A stretch of DNA of 47,711 bases from Sphingobacteriales bacterium 44-15 (GCA_001899685.1 MKWG01000038.1:1-47711), one strand, 5' to 3'. Shown: positions 9,712-18,624, numbered from the stretch's first letter. Program-made: numbers and translations. Notes: a model not told the origin generated them from the sequence alone.

Positions 9712-10413
9712 CTAATCAATTCCTAAATCATCTGCAATTCTCTGATGTGGTTGTATCTGCTCGGGATCAATCCCCATCATATCCGAGATAATATGATTGA
9801 TCACAGATTCTATTTCCTTTCTGTTTGCAGCTTCATCCGCAACAATAGTCCCGTAATTTAGCGCTAATACATGCATAGTAAATGACCTGAACGTCTGCGA
9901 TCCGATTTTCGTACGCTTTGGTTCAAGCAATTTTGAAAAAAGACTGGTCAAGCAAAAGCCCCCGGCAGGGATAAGAAGCGCCCATTTTGAACAGTCAAAA
10001 AAGATGATAAGGACAAGCGAAACAACGAGCCCTCCCAGGATGGTAAGAAGCCCAAATGTATTTAGAAACATAGCCCAGGGTTTTGTAAGCACAAGAGGAG
10101 GCAATTCCAGGTTTAATGCCCGGGCAAGATCCAAATAAGACCGCCTACGACGATATTTTGGGAAAATTTCTTCCGGCGGCGTATCCGGGCGCAATTGAGC
10201 GGGCGGAAAATTAAACTTTTCTGAGAAGGTCTTTCTGAGCCTGTAAAAAAGCGCCTGCGATGTACACCTGTCGTTATACCTGCCGGCAAGCTGCTTCCAT
10301 ACGGCATTATGGAAATCTCCTATAGTTACAATCTTCTCTGCATCTCTGCCGGGAATTTGAATCCCGAAAGTGGTTTCCACCTTCATCAAAATTTCTACGC
10401 TGTCTAATCCCAT
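9712..10413 (-). CDS. Membrane protein with acyl-carrier-protein halves at both ends in permuted order
   Basis: A 233-residue protein. It starts with MGLDSVEILMKVETTFGIQIP, which matches helix II onward of an acyl carrier protein, and ends with a segment (about 198-233) matching ACP helix I and stopping at IADDLGID, exactly where the phosphopantetheine serine would follow. The codons upstream of the ATG (stop-V-I-G-D-I) do not encode helix I, so the start is sound. Spacing to the IP motif suggests Ser5 aligns with Thr39 of E. coli ACP, leaving no serine at the carrier position. The middle has two hydrophobic segments (about 113-160). Function is unknown; a rhomboid gene follows 75 bp downstream. 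ACP resemblance is seen; permutation is inference. Confidence 0.7.
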   Translation of the reverse strand: MGLDSVEILMKVETTFGIQIPGRDAEKIVTIGDFHNAVWKQLAGRYNDRCTSQALFYRLRKTFSEKFNFPPAQLRPDTPPEEIFPKYRRRRSYLDLARALNLELPPLVLTKPWAMFLNTFGLLTILGGLVVSLVLIIFFDCSKWALLIPAGGFCLTSLFSKLLEPKRTKIGSQTFRSFTMHVLALNYGTIVADEAANRKEIESVINHIISDMMGIDPEQIQPHQRIADDLGID

Positions 10414-10442
10414 GATATCACCAATAACTTATCCGGTTCCGG

Positions 10443-10554
10443 GTTAATTATGATATGTCGTATTGTCCGGGTGAATGGGCAATAGTGCATGGTGAATTTA
10501 TTCACTATTCACCATTCACTATTCACAAAAATGATGCGGCATATTATGGTTAAC
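10443..10554. repeat. Long imperfect palindromic element, copy 1 (MITE/REP-like)
   Basis: A 112-bp element bounded by GTTAATTATGATATGTCG on the left and its near reverse complement ending at GGTTAAC on the right. Its centre is built of repeats of GAATGGTGAAT/ATTCACCATTC-type units that can fold into a long hairpin. A related copy lies at about 18400-18510 in the opposite orientation and shares the flank GTCGTATTGTCCGGGT. It sits between the acyl-carrier-like gene start and the mutS stop. It encodes nothing, so it is probably a non-autonomous dispersed repeat. Confidence 0.75.
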
Positions 10555-10571
10555 ACAACACTCTATCCTTT

Positions 10572-13178
10572 CTATTTCAACAACCCCTTGATCTCATTCA
10601 GCTTCAGCAGCGCCTCCACAGGCGTGAGGCGGTTGATATCTGTGCTCTCCAGCATTTTACGAATATCGTCAAACACTTCGGTATGGGCATCGAAGATCGA
10701 GAGCTGCATCTGCGGCACAGCTAACTGCTTTACTGCTTTGGATACTTCACTACCATCGCTGTCGGCATGCTTGTCTTCCAACTGCTTTAAGATGGCATTG
10801 GCACGGCTGATGAGCGCAGGCGGCATACCGGCCATCTTTGCTACGTGTATACCAAAGCTGTGGGTGCTGCCACCCGGTGCCAGCTTGCGGAGAAAAATAA
10901 TTTTGTTGCCAGATTCTTTATTGGTAACATGATAATTCTTCACCCGCTGCAATTTATTTTCCAGCTCATTGAGCTCATGGTAATGCGTGGCGAATAATGT
11001 CTTGGGACGATGCGGGGAATCGTGCAGAAATTCAGCGATGCTCCATGCAATGGAAATCCCGTCGTAAGTAGAAGTGCCCCTGCCGATCTCATCCAGCAGT
11101 ATCAGGCTGCCGGGAGAAATATTATTGATAATGCTGGCGGTTTCATTCATCTCTACCATGAAAGTAGATTCACCGCCGCTCAGGTTGTCAGAGGCGCCGA
11201 CACGGGTAAATATTTTATCCGTCAGCGGGATGCTGGCAGATGCTGCCGGCACAAAGCTCCCTATATGCGCCATCAGCGTGATAAGGGCGGTCTGGCGGAG
11301 CAGGGCGCTCTTACCGCTCATATTGGGACCGGTGAGGATTATGATCTGCTGTCCCGATGGATCCAGCGTAATGTCGTTGGTAATATATTGCTCACCCGGA
11401 GGCAGGTAACGTTCTATTACCGGGTGGCGGCTTTCTTTCAGCTCAAGCGCGGTACCGTCATGCAGTCCGGGTTTTTTATAGCCGTATTGCAGGGCATTAT
11501 TCGAGAAGCAGGTAAGACAGTCGAGTATTGCGAGGATATTGCCGTTCACCTGCATCGGCGCTATATAGTCCTGCAGCTCCAGCAGCAGCTTATCATAAAG
11601 CTCCAGTTCTATTTGTAGTATCTTTTCTTCCGCGCCGGTGATCTTTTCTTCATAATGTTTCAGCTCGGGGGTGATATACCGTTCCGCGTTGGCCAGCGTC
11701 TGTTTCCGGATCCAGCTCTCCGGCACCTTGGATTTGTGTGAATTGGTTACTTCGAGGTAATAACCGAACACATTATTAAAGCCTACTTTGAGCGAAGATA
11801 TGCCCGTTGCCTGCGTTTCCTTCTGCTGCAATGCTACCAGGTATTCCTTCCCGCCGGTGGCAATGCTTCTCAGCTCGTCCAGCTCTGCATGTATGCCCGC
11901 GGCGATCATGCCTCCCTTGTTAGACTGCGCCGGAGGATTGTCAACGATTTCTTTATTGATCTTATCGGCAATATACTGGCAGGGATTCAGCGCATCGGCC
12001 AGCCTTTTCAGGTAATCGTTGCTGCTGTTTGCACAAATATTTTTTATCTCCTGTATATGCTGCAGGCCCCTTGCTATATGTTTTATTTCACGCGGGTTGA
12101 TCTTCTTCAAAGGTATTTTGCTCACCAGTCTTTCCACGTCGCCGCATTGCCTGATATGCTGTACAACAGCTAAGCGAAGATCTGTTTCCTTTATAAAATA
12201 TTCCACAAGGTTTAACCGCTCGTTAATGCGTCCGGTATCTTTCAATGGCAATACCAGCCAGCGCTTCAATAATCTGGCGCCCATGGGAGAAACGGTATTG
12301 TCCATCACCTTCTGCAGTGTATTACCGCTTTCCGCACTCATGCCCAGCAGCTCCAGGTTGCGTATAGTGAAGCGGTCCATCCACAGGTGCTCCTCCCTGT
12401 CAATCCGCTGGATGGAAGTGATATGCTGCAGGTTGGGATGCTCGGTGTCTTTGAGATAATGCAATACCGCCCCGGCAGCGATGATACCTGCACGCATGTT
12501 CTCCACGCCATATCCTTTGAGGGAATGCGTGCCGAAATGCTTCAGGAGGCTTTCGGTAGCATACCCTTCTTCAAACAGCCAGCTTTCCAGTGTATAAGTA
12601 TAAAACCTGGTACCGAAAGTTTCCTTGAACTGCTTCTGGTAATTACGCTGAAAAACCACTTCCGCAGGGCGAAGGCTCTGCAGCAGCTTATCTATATACT
12701 CTGTATTACCTTCCGCTGCAAAAAATTCACCCGTGGAAATATCAAGGAAAGCAGCGCCTACTACATCCTCCCCCATATACACGCCTGCCAAAAAGTTATT
12801 GCTGTTATGCTCCAGCAATTTATCGTTTGTTGCTACTCCGGGGGTCACCATTTCAGTTACCCCGCGCTTTACAATACCTTTTGCCGATTTAGGGTCTTCG
12901 AGCTGGTCGCAGATAGCCACGCGGTAGCCCGCCTTCACCAGCTTGTGAAGATAGGTATCCAGCGCATGATGCGGGAAGCCCGCCAGTTCGGACGATGATG
13001 CCGCTCCATTATTTCTTTTGGTAAGCGTGATACCCAATACCTGCGATGCCTTGATGGCGTCTTCGCCGAATGTCTCATAAAAATCTCCTACCCTGAAAAG
13101 CAGTATAGCATCCGGGTATCTCTGCTTGATAGCCCGGTGTTGCTGCATCAGGGGGGTGTCTGTGTTTGCTTTCGCCAT
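10572..13178 (-). CDS. mutS: DNA mismatch repair protein MutS
   Basis: An 868-residue MutS1 protein. The start at 13178 (MAKANTDTPLMQQH) is chosen over the frame's upstream ATG because it matches the family N-terminus. Mismatch-binding domain I has the Phe-X-Glu motif in GDFYETFGEDA. The clamp and lever helices follow, then the ATPase domain with Walker A GPNMSGKSALLRQ (about residue 616) and Walker B LILLDEIGRGTSTYDG (about 693). It recognises mismatches and recruits MutL. Length and motif order are complete. It is a housekeeping gene flanked by unrelated genes and by a palindromic repeat downstream. Confidence 0.98.
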   Translation of the reverse strand: MAKANTDTPLMQQHRAIKQRYPDAILLFRVGDFYETFGEDAIKASQVLGITLTKRNNGAASSSELAGFPHHALDTYLHKLVKAGYRVAICDQLEDPKSAKGIVKRGVTEMVTPGVATNDKLLEHNSNNFLAGVYMGEDVVGAAFLDISTGEFFAAEGNTEYIDKLLQSLRPAEVVFQRNYQKQFKETFGTRFYTYTLESWLFEEGYATESLLKHFGTHSLKGYGVENMRAGIIAAGAVLHYLKDTEHPNLQHITSIQRIDREEHLWMDRFTIRNLELLGMSAESGNTLQKVMDNTVSPMGARLLKRWLVLPLKDTGRINERLNLVEYFIKETDLRLAVVQHIRQCGDVERLVSKIPLKKINPREIKHIARGLQHIQEIKNICANSSNDYLKRLADALNPCQYIADKINKEIVDNPPAQSNKGGMIAAGIHAELDELRSIATGGKEYLVALQQKETQATGISSLKVGFNNVFGYYLEVTNSHKSKVPESWIRKQTLANAERYITPELKHYEEKITGAEEKILQIELELYDKLLLELQDYIAPMQVNGNILAILDCLTCFSNNALQYGYKKPGLHDGTALELKESRHPVIERYLPPGEQYITNDITLDPSGQQIIILTGPNMSGKSALLRQTALITLMAHIGSFVPAASASIPLTDKIFTRVGASDNLSGGESTFMVEMNETASIINNISPGSLILLDEIGRGTSTYDGISIAWSIAEFLHDSPHRPKTLFATHYHELNELENKLQRVKNYHVTNKESGNKIIFLRKLAPGGSTHSFGIHVAKMAGMPPALISRANAILKQLEDKHADSDGSEVSKAVKQLAVPQMQLSIFDAHTEVFDDIRKMLESTDINRLTPVEALLKLNEIKGLLK

Positions 13179-13261
13179 AAGGGAGGCCAAAAATAAGGAA
13201 TTGGGGCGGATAGGCTGTCGGGTTTCAGGTTTCCTCAAGATCACTTACTACTCACCACTTA

Positions 13262-14155
13262 TCACTTTCTCACCCTCACCTCATCCTTCCCCGGAAAATC
13301 CTTTGGGAGCGGCTGTGTCACTTTTCCCGTAGCTACCCACTCCACGCCTCTTTGCAGGAACGTGATAAAACCCGTGCACTGCTGCGACTCATTAGCATGC
13401 CCCAGCGTGGTATGAAATATCCTTCCTTTTCCGTAAGAGATCACCATCATAATAGGTTCATCTCTTCCTGTTCCCCGTTCCTCTTTAGCGCTGTAGGCGC
13501 TCGCCAGTATCGTCATGTGCTCTGCCGGTCCGCGCAGGCGGTCATACAACTCATCTTTATTATGCATCCAGCTATCAGGCACGCCGCGGGTAATGGGATG
13601 ATCTTTGTCGCGTATATCTATTCTAAATGCATGGAAAGTTCCATGACTACCTCCTACCCCGGAGCTATTGTCCCGCAATATTTTACCGGTACTGTCATAA
13701 TATACATAAGGGCCATCCTTCTCGTTGCGGCCTCCCCAGCCGCCAAGCCCGATCATCTTGTTATATTCCACCCACTCCGGGAAAGCGTTGTCTGCAGCAT
13801 GTACGCTCACCATACCCCCGCCGGAACGCATATATTTTTCAAACGCCTCTTTTGTAGATTGCGGCCATGCATCTCCGTTATAGTTCATTACCACTGCCTT
13901 GTATTGCTCAAAATCCGGCTTAAACCCTTCCATTGATCCGCCATGAGAAGGTGTGGTGGCAATATCCACCGTAAAAAGGCCTGTTGCCTCCAGCCAGCCT
14001 TTCATCATTTTGGAGGTCTGCGGCCAGTTATCATGATTATTCTGCCCGTCAATGATAAGCACTTTTATTTTCCTGTCTTTCTGGGCCGGTACAGATACTG
14101 AGAATATCCCCAGCATTGCTACAATCATCAACGCTTTGCTATAAATTCTGCGCAT
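13262..14155 (-). CDS. Secreted ThuA domain protein
   Basis: A 297-residue protein with a signal peptide (MRRIYSKALMIVAMLGIFSVSVPAQ). The single ThuA domain (class I glutamine amidotransferase-like fold) carries KVLIIDGQNNHDNW, a YKAVVMNYNGDAWP strand, GGGMVSVHAADNAF, and the C-terminal GKGRIFHTTLGHANES motif. ThuA proteins are tied to trehalose and 3-keto-sugar metabolism in rhizobia. This version is periplasmic. It is the last gene of a three-gene minus-strand run after the copper-propeller protein (83-bp gap) and the DUF1080 protein, which fits a shared 3-keto-glycoside pathway. The exact reaction is not established. Confidence 0.88.
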   Translation of the reverse strand: MRRIYSKALMIVAMLGIFSVSVPAQKDRKIKVLIIDGQNNHDNWPQTSKMMKGWLEATGLFTVDIATTPSHGGSMEGFKPDFEQYKAVVMNYNGDAWPQSTKEAFEKYMRSGGGMVSVHAADNAFPEWVEYNKMIGLGGWGGRNEKDGPYVYYDSTGKILRDNSSGVGGSHGTFHAFRIDIRDKDHPITRGVPDSWMHNKDELYDRLRGPAEHMTILASAYSAKEERGTGRDEPIMMVISYGKGRIFHTTLGHANESQQCTGFITFLQRGVEWVATGKVTQPLPKDFPGKDEVRVRK

Positions 14156-14238
14156 AGAAAAGATGTTTTATAATTTAGGTATAAGGCATAGGGGGTAAGG
14201 TGTAGGGCTTATCACTTACCACCTATCATTATCTCCCC

Positions 14239-16281
14239 TCACCTCGTCACCACCAACACTCCCCGCATCGCCAGGTAATGCCCGGGAAAAGTGCATATAT
14301 AAGGATACTCCCCGGGTTGATCCGGTGCGGTGAAATATATCGTTTCCGACTTTGTAGGCTCTAATAATCTTGTATGAAAAAGCACATCCTGCATCGCCGG
14401 CACATACGATACTCTTTCTCCCGCCAGCCCCAGCCTGGTGGCCGCCTCTCCTACACTGTTGGCAGCACCCGGGCGCGTGATCACCATATTATGCATCATA
14501 TCATCATTATTGTTAAACACCAGCTTTACATGCTCTCCTGCCTTTACGGTAAGCGTTGTTTTGTCAAATTTCAGTCCCGGCTTTGTACCCATTGTAAGAG
14601 TACGGTCTACTTTATTCTTCCAGGAAGCCGGCATCCGGGTGAGATATTTGGCGTTTGCCGCAACTGCAGAAGGCGATGCTTTACCGGCATTATTCATCAC
14701 GTGATGGTGACTCATTGACTGCACTTTGTTAGCATCTGTAATAGCCAGCTTGCCACCATCCGGTATCTGGTTGAGCGTATAGTATCCAAAATTATGCAGC
14801 AGCGTATTACGGTCAGCAGACAATACGCCTTCTGCTTTGATCTCATGAATATATCCCAGCTTCAGACTGTCTATCACCAGCCTTACCTTCATACGGTCCG
14901 GAGATACTTCTATCGCTCTTACAGGACAGGCGCCTGAATTAATGATAGGACTGCCGTAATTGTGATGATACTGATAAGTAAATCTGGTAACGGCATAAGA
15001 AGCGCCATCCCGCGCTGCAACAGCATCCACAGGCTGGGTAAATGTAATTTCAAATCCATCCGGTCTTGCTTCCACGCTCTTCATTTCAAAAGGTGTTTTC
15101 CCGTTCCAGGATAATCTTTGCAGGCCGTACGGCGCTCTGCCGGTTGCCCCCCAGCCCCTGGATGTCATTCCTACAAACATGCTGCCGTCCGATCCCCAGT
15201 TCATACGCAGTATACCCGAAGAAAATCCCTCACGGAAAGGGAATACGATACCCTGGTATACGCCTTTTACTTTCTCAAGAAATACCCGCATGATCTTACT
15301 CTGACCCTGGTCGCCTACAAAAAGCTGTCCTTCAAAAGGCCCCATCTTTCCTTTATTATCATAATTGAGTATACCCGAAGTGGATATCCCCAGGATGGTA
15401 TGCGGGAACCAGACAGAAGGCGGCTTAAGCCCCGGCACTCTTTGCGCCACATCATACTTTGGTTCATTGGTATCAGGTATATCCTCTTTCTTAAGTTTTA
15501 CATTCGATTCCGGCAATCCCGACCACACAAGGCTTGCAGGGTTCCCCACAAAATCTCCTTCGGCTACATGTGTTATGCTCCCCGACCCCACCCAGTCGCC
15601 CTGGTTTTCCGAATAAAAAATATCTCCTTTGTCATTGAGCGCAAAAGCTGCCGGAGAACGCATCCCTGCTGCATAGGGCTTCATCTTCCCGTCGGGCGAT
15701 ATCTTGATCATCCAGCCATGCCATTTGGATAAGCTCTCGCCATGATCGCCTACCCAGGCAAGGTTGAGCGTAATGATCATATTGCCGTCTTTGTCCAGCA
15801 CTGGTCCATACGCAAACTCATGGTAGTTGCCGGCAAGCGGCCAACTGTAAACAGTTTCATACTCATCCGCTTCCCCGTCGCCATTCAGGTCGCGCAGGCG
15901 GGTAAGCTCGGAACGCTGCACAGCATAGATATCTCCCCTGATATAGTTAAGCCCCAGCACTTCATGCATTCCCTGCGCAAAGAGGCGATAGCGCGGCATA
16001 GCGCCGTTCTTCATGTAGGGATTACTGATGATCCATACTTCTCCGCGGCGTGTGGAAACAGCAAGCTCATCATTGGGAAGAAAGGTCATTCCGCCAACTT
16101 CCAGTAAAATATCGTCGGGGATCGGCACAGAAAGAATTTTATAAAAATCTTCCTCTTTCTGCACATGTACTGTAGTGTCCTTTTGAGCGTAAGCACCGGT
16201 TATCCCCAGCACACAGGTACAAAGAAGTGCAGCAACCGCATACTTAACAATTTCATTCAGCTTTTTATATATGATGATCAT
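14239..16281 (-). CDS. Beta-propeller sugar-dehydrogenase-like protein fused to a blue-copper (auracyanin/azurin-type) domain
   Basis: A 680-residue exported protein. Residues about 40-410 form a six-bladed propeller of the soluble glucose/sorbosone-dehydrogenase or 'membrane-bound dehydrogenase' type (GGMTFLPNDELAVSTRRGEVW, LTRLRDLNGDGEADEYE, FVGDQGQSKIMRVF). A linker domain follows. The last ~110 residues are a cupredoxin with all type-1 copper ligands: His about 597 (DDMMHNM), Cys663, His668 and Met672 in CTFPGHYLAM, with azurin spacing. It could oxidise a sugar and pass electrons through copper. No CxxCH haem motif is seen. It lies 12 bp downstream of the DUF1080 gene in the same operon. 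Oxidase activity is inferred. Confidence 0.85.
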   Translation of the reverse strand: MIIIYKKLNEIVKYAVAALLCTCVLGITGAYAQKDTTVHVQKEEDFYKILSVPIPDDILLEVGGMTFLPNDELAVSTRRGEVWIISNPYMKNGAMPRYRLFAQGMHEVLGLNYIRGDIYAVQRSELTRLRDLNGDGEADEYETVYSWPLAGNYHEFAYGPVLDKDGNMIITLNLAWVGDHGESLSKWHGWMIKISPDGKMKPYAAGMRSPAAFALNDKGDIFYSENQGDWVGSGSITHVAEGDFVGNPASLVWSGLPESNVKLKKEDIPDTNEPKYDVAQRVPGLKPPSVWFPHTILGISTSGILNYDNKGKMGPFEGQLFVGDQGQSKIMRVFLEKVKGVYQGIVFPFREGFSSGILRMNWGSDGSMFVGMTSRGWGATGRAPYGLQRLSWNGKTPFEMKSVEARPDGFEITFTQPVDAVAARDGASYAVTRFTYQYHHNYGSPIINSGACPVRAIEVSPDRMKVRLVIDSLKLGYIHEIKAEGVLSADRNTLLHNFGYYTLNQIPDGGKLAITDANKVQSMSHHHVMNNAGKASPSAVAANAKYLTRMPASWKNKVDRTLTMGTKPGLKFDKTTLTVKAGEHVKLVFNNNDDMMHNMVITRPGAANSVGEAATRLGLAGERVSYVPAMQDVLFHTRLLEPTKSETIYFTAPDQPGEYPYICTFPGHYLAMRGVLVVTR

Positions 16282-16293
16282 GATGTTCGAAAA

Positions 16294-17718
16294 TTACCAG
16301 ATAAGAGAATAAGTTACAGGATCATTAGATTTTACCGGGATGAGCAATTCCCGGCTGTCGCCTATCTGCCGGATAAGCGGTTTTAATTTATCGCTCACCG
16401 CGATGTAGTACTGCTTTCCGTCCACAGCATACATGTCCTTACCCGAAGGCTCAATTTTATTTCCTGCAACAACGCGTATATACAATCCTGCCGGCGCATT
16501 GGCAACAGTAATGGTTCGTGTCAATCCTTTAGTATCCGGTACGGATATCTTGTCGGTAACATTTATGTTATTAAAGCTGTACCTGAATGAAGGCGATCTT
16601 GCAGCATCAAGCACATACCCTTTATTATGCATATCATCAAACGCAAGCGTTTCCGGCCATCGGGTAGCATTTACGTCAGGCAAGACCGCAAGAGAAGGCG
16701 CGTCAGATAAAACGATCACGCTGCCCAACGGTACAATACGCTGATATGGCTCGCCCCTCCCGTGCCACAAATCGGTAGCATCGGCAAACTGTCCGCGCCA
16801 TACCTGGAACAATGCGCCCTGCTTCATATCATAAGAATAGTTCACTTCCTTTGGATCGCCTACAGAAATACCGTGCGTAAGCAATTTGTCTTTATAGCTG
16901 ATAAAGCTTCTCAATAAATAAGGACTTCCCTTTGCTTTGATCAATATAGGATCATCAAGGTCGATATCCGCCGGTGTTGAGTTGTCGCCCGTCAACGAAC
17001 GGTATGAAATATTCCTGAAAGCCACATTCCCGTGATCCCCCTGCAGCAGCAGCGGTCCTTCAGACTTTTCGTCCTGGAATGCTGCAGAACGTGTAGGGCC
17101 TGTCACTTCCGCCTGTTGCTGCACCAATACGCCGTTAAGGTATACTGCCTCAAAACGTGCATTTTCTGTTTTCTTTCCCTGGCTGTCAAACCTGGGAGCG
17201 CGGAACCTGATGCGCATATGCTGCCATAAGCCGGGCGCTTTGGCTGTATTCATCAGCGGCGCCATACCCTCATAGCCTTTTTTATCTCCCGGGCGCTTAT
17301 CATCCCAGCGCTGGTAGATGCCTCCGCAGTCAGCATAACCGGGATCGGTATTACCCCAGCTGTCAAACAACTGGACTTCATAACGCCCTTCCAGATAAAT
17401 ACCCGAATTAGACCCCTTCGGCATCATAAAATCTAATTCCAGCTCTATATCACCAAAATTTTGTTTGGTCACTAAGTGAGTATTGTCTTTCTGCGAAATA
17501 AGATTTACCACGATGCCCGTTCCCGGGAGCGCGCTCATTATGCCTTCGGTATTGAGATCCGCCACTGCATCGCCGGCTACAGACCAGTTGGAACCGGGAC
17601 TGTCAAATGCATCGAGGTTGTTAAGTGGTATGGAAGTAAATGCTGTCTGCGCCTGGGCATAACCGTGCAACATACACGCAGCGCATAAAAAGAAAAAGAG
17701 ATAGCTGCTTTTGCTCAT
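16294..17718 (-). CDS. DUF1080 (3-keto-disaccharide hydrolase-like) protein with extra C-terminal domain
   Basis: A 474-residue secreted protein with signal peptide ending at HGYAQAQ. Residues about 25-240 are a DUF1080 jelly roll, with DIELELDFMMPKGSNSGIYLEGRYEVQLFD-type core strands, a GGIYQRWDD loop and the NGVLVQQQAEVTGPT strand. DUF1080 is the family now named 3-keto-disaccharide hydrolase. Residues about 250-474 form a second beta-rich domain (KLLTHGISVGDPKEVNYS, QGALFQVWRG) that I cannot assign. It is first in the operon with the copper-propeller and ThuA genes, and divergent from the TonB receptor. It probably cleaves an oxidised glycoside in the periplasm; the substrate is unknown. 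Confidence 0.87.
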   Translation of the reverse strand: MSKSSYLFFFLCAACMLHGYAQAQTAFTSIPLNNLDAFDSPGSNWSVAGDAVADLNTEGIMSALPGTGIVVNLISQKDNTHLVTKQNFGDIELELDFMMPKGSNSGIYLEGRYEVQLFDSWGNTDPGYADCGGIYQRWDDKRPGDKKGYEGMAPLMNTAKAPGLWQHMRIRFRAPRFDSQGKKTENARFEAVYLNGVLVQQQAEVTGPTRSAAFQDEKSEGPLLLQGDHGNVAFRNISYRSLTGDNSTPADIDLDDPILIKAKGSPYLLRSFISYKDKLLTHGISVGDPKEVNYSYDMKQGALFQVWRGQFADATDLWHGRGEPYQRIVPLGSVIVLSDAPSLAVLPDVNATRWPETLAFDDMHNKGYVLDAARSPSFRYSFNNINVTDKISVPDTKGLTRTITVANAPAGLYIRVVAGNKIEPSGKDMYAVDGKQYYIAVSDKLKPLIRQIGDSRELLIPVKSNDPVTYSLIW

Positions 17719-17909
17719 TTGCCTGTTGGATTTTATTGGGTAAAAGGTGGATACAAGTGGAAGTGAAGGTATGTTTTACATAACTATTTTACAAATGAGT
17801 TTTTGTGCTAAGCGGCAACACTGCCCTTAAGCGCCGCCTGGTCACAGTTTATTCCTGTTTTAGCCGATGAGGCAATGAGATTACCTGCCAAAAAAAAATC
17901 TCAAATAAA

Positions 17910-17952
17910 TAGTCTATAAATTTTGTAGACTAAAAAATAATGCTGACTTTTG
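17910..17952 (+). promoter_or_regulatory. Dyad operator copy 1 with overlapping promoter
   Basis: TAGTCTA (17910-17916), 9-bp spacer, TAGACTA (17926-17932), a perfect dyad. Its spacer ends in the -33 element TTTG (17922-17925); 19 nt later comes GACTTTTG (17945-17952), a near match to the Bacteroidota -7 box TAnnTTTG. The promoter points toward the TonB receptor 724 bp away. Operator overlap with the -33 box suggests repression. Confidence 0.65.
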
Positions 17953-18339
17953 TGTCATGACATTGATCCCGGTACATAAGATGCGCTATTGTTGCCGCCC
18001 GGCAACATACTCATAGCAAAGGCTTTGCTGCCTTATACTTCCAATACATGAACATCTATCCGAACACTATAAAGCCCGGGGTATGCTTTCATCTGCAGTT
18101 AGTTGTATTCATTAGGCATCCACCAGGCACAAACTAATCCATTGTTTATCCGCAATATGATTTCATGGGCAAGCAATCGTTAAGACAGGCGTCTCGTTTC
18201 TACGGGACGCTTACTATCCGATCATCAATAATACAGATAGGGCATTTATTCTTAAAAGCGCCTTCTGCATTATATTCCCGGCAATGACCGTTGGGAACAG
18301 CCAGATCTTATTATAGCATCAGAATAAAATAAAAACAAA

Positions 18340-18384
18340 TATAGTCTATAATTTTTGTAGACTATACACATTATACTACTTTTG
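18340..18384 (+). promoter_or_regulatory. Dyad operator copy 2 with perfect overlapping promoter
   Basis: TATAGTCTA (18340-18348) and TAGACTATA (18358-18366) form a perfect 9-bp-arm dyad with a 9-bp spacer. TTTG (18354-18357), 19 nt, then TACTTTTG (18377-18384) is an exact TTTG-N19-TAnnTTTG promoter toward the TonB receptor. Layout is the same as in copy 1. Confidence 0.78.
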
Positions 18385-18399
18385 CAGCGATTTGCTTAA

Positions 18400-18510
18400 A
18401 ACAGATAGCTGCATTCAGCAAGTAAATAGTGAATGGGCAATAGTGAATGGTGAATTTATTCGCTATTCACCATTTACCCGGACAATACGACTTATTATAA
18501 TATAATTAAC
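18400..18510. repeat. Palindromic element, copy 2 (MITE/REP-like), in the receptor leader
   Basis: An inverted-orientation relative of the element at 10443-10554. It shares the GAATGGTGAAT/ATTCGCTATTCACC core and the flank CCCGGACAATACGAC (18477-18491), ending at ATAATTAAC. The left end is degenerate and its boundary uncertain. It lies between the copy-2 promoter and the receptor start, so a transcript from that promoter would carry its hairpin. Confidence 0.65.
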
Positions 18511-18624
18511 TCAGCACTAGTTCATACTAATGCGTAACATTGAAAACACCTGTATAACAGCAGGCTGAATTTCCCCGGGCATACCGCCCGATGTTGGGAA
18601 GCGCAGCCGGCAATTTTTTTTAAC

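Noticed and set aside
17991-18006. GTTGCC/GGCAAC hairpin as a terminator
   Set aside because: Only 6 bp of stem, no T-run and no gene ending nearby.
18560-18620. GC-rich segment in the receptor leader considered as a riboswitch
   Set aside because: Only a 5-bp CGGGC/GCCCG hairpin is seen; no conserved riboswitch core that I recognise.
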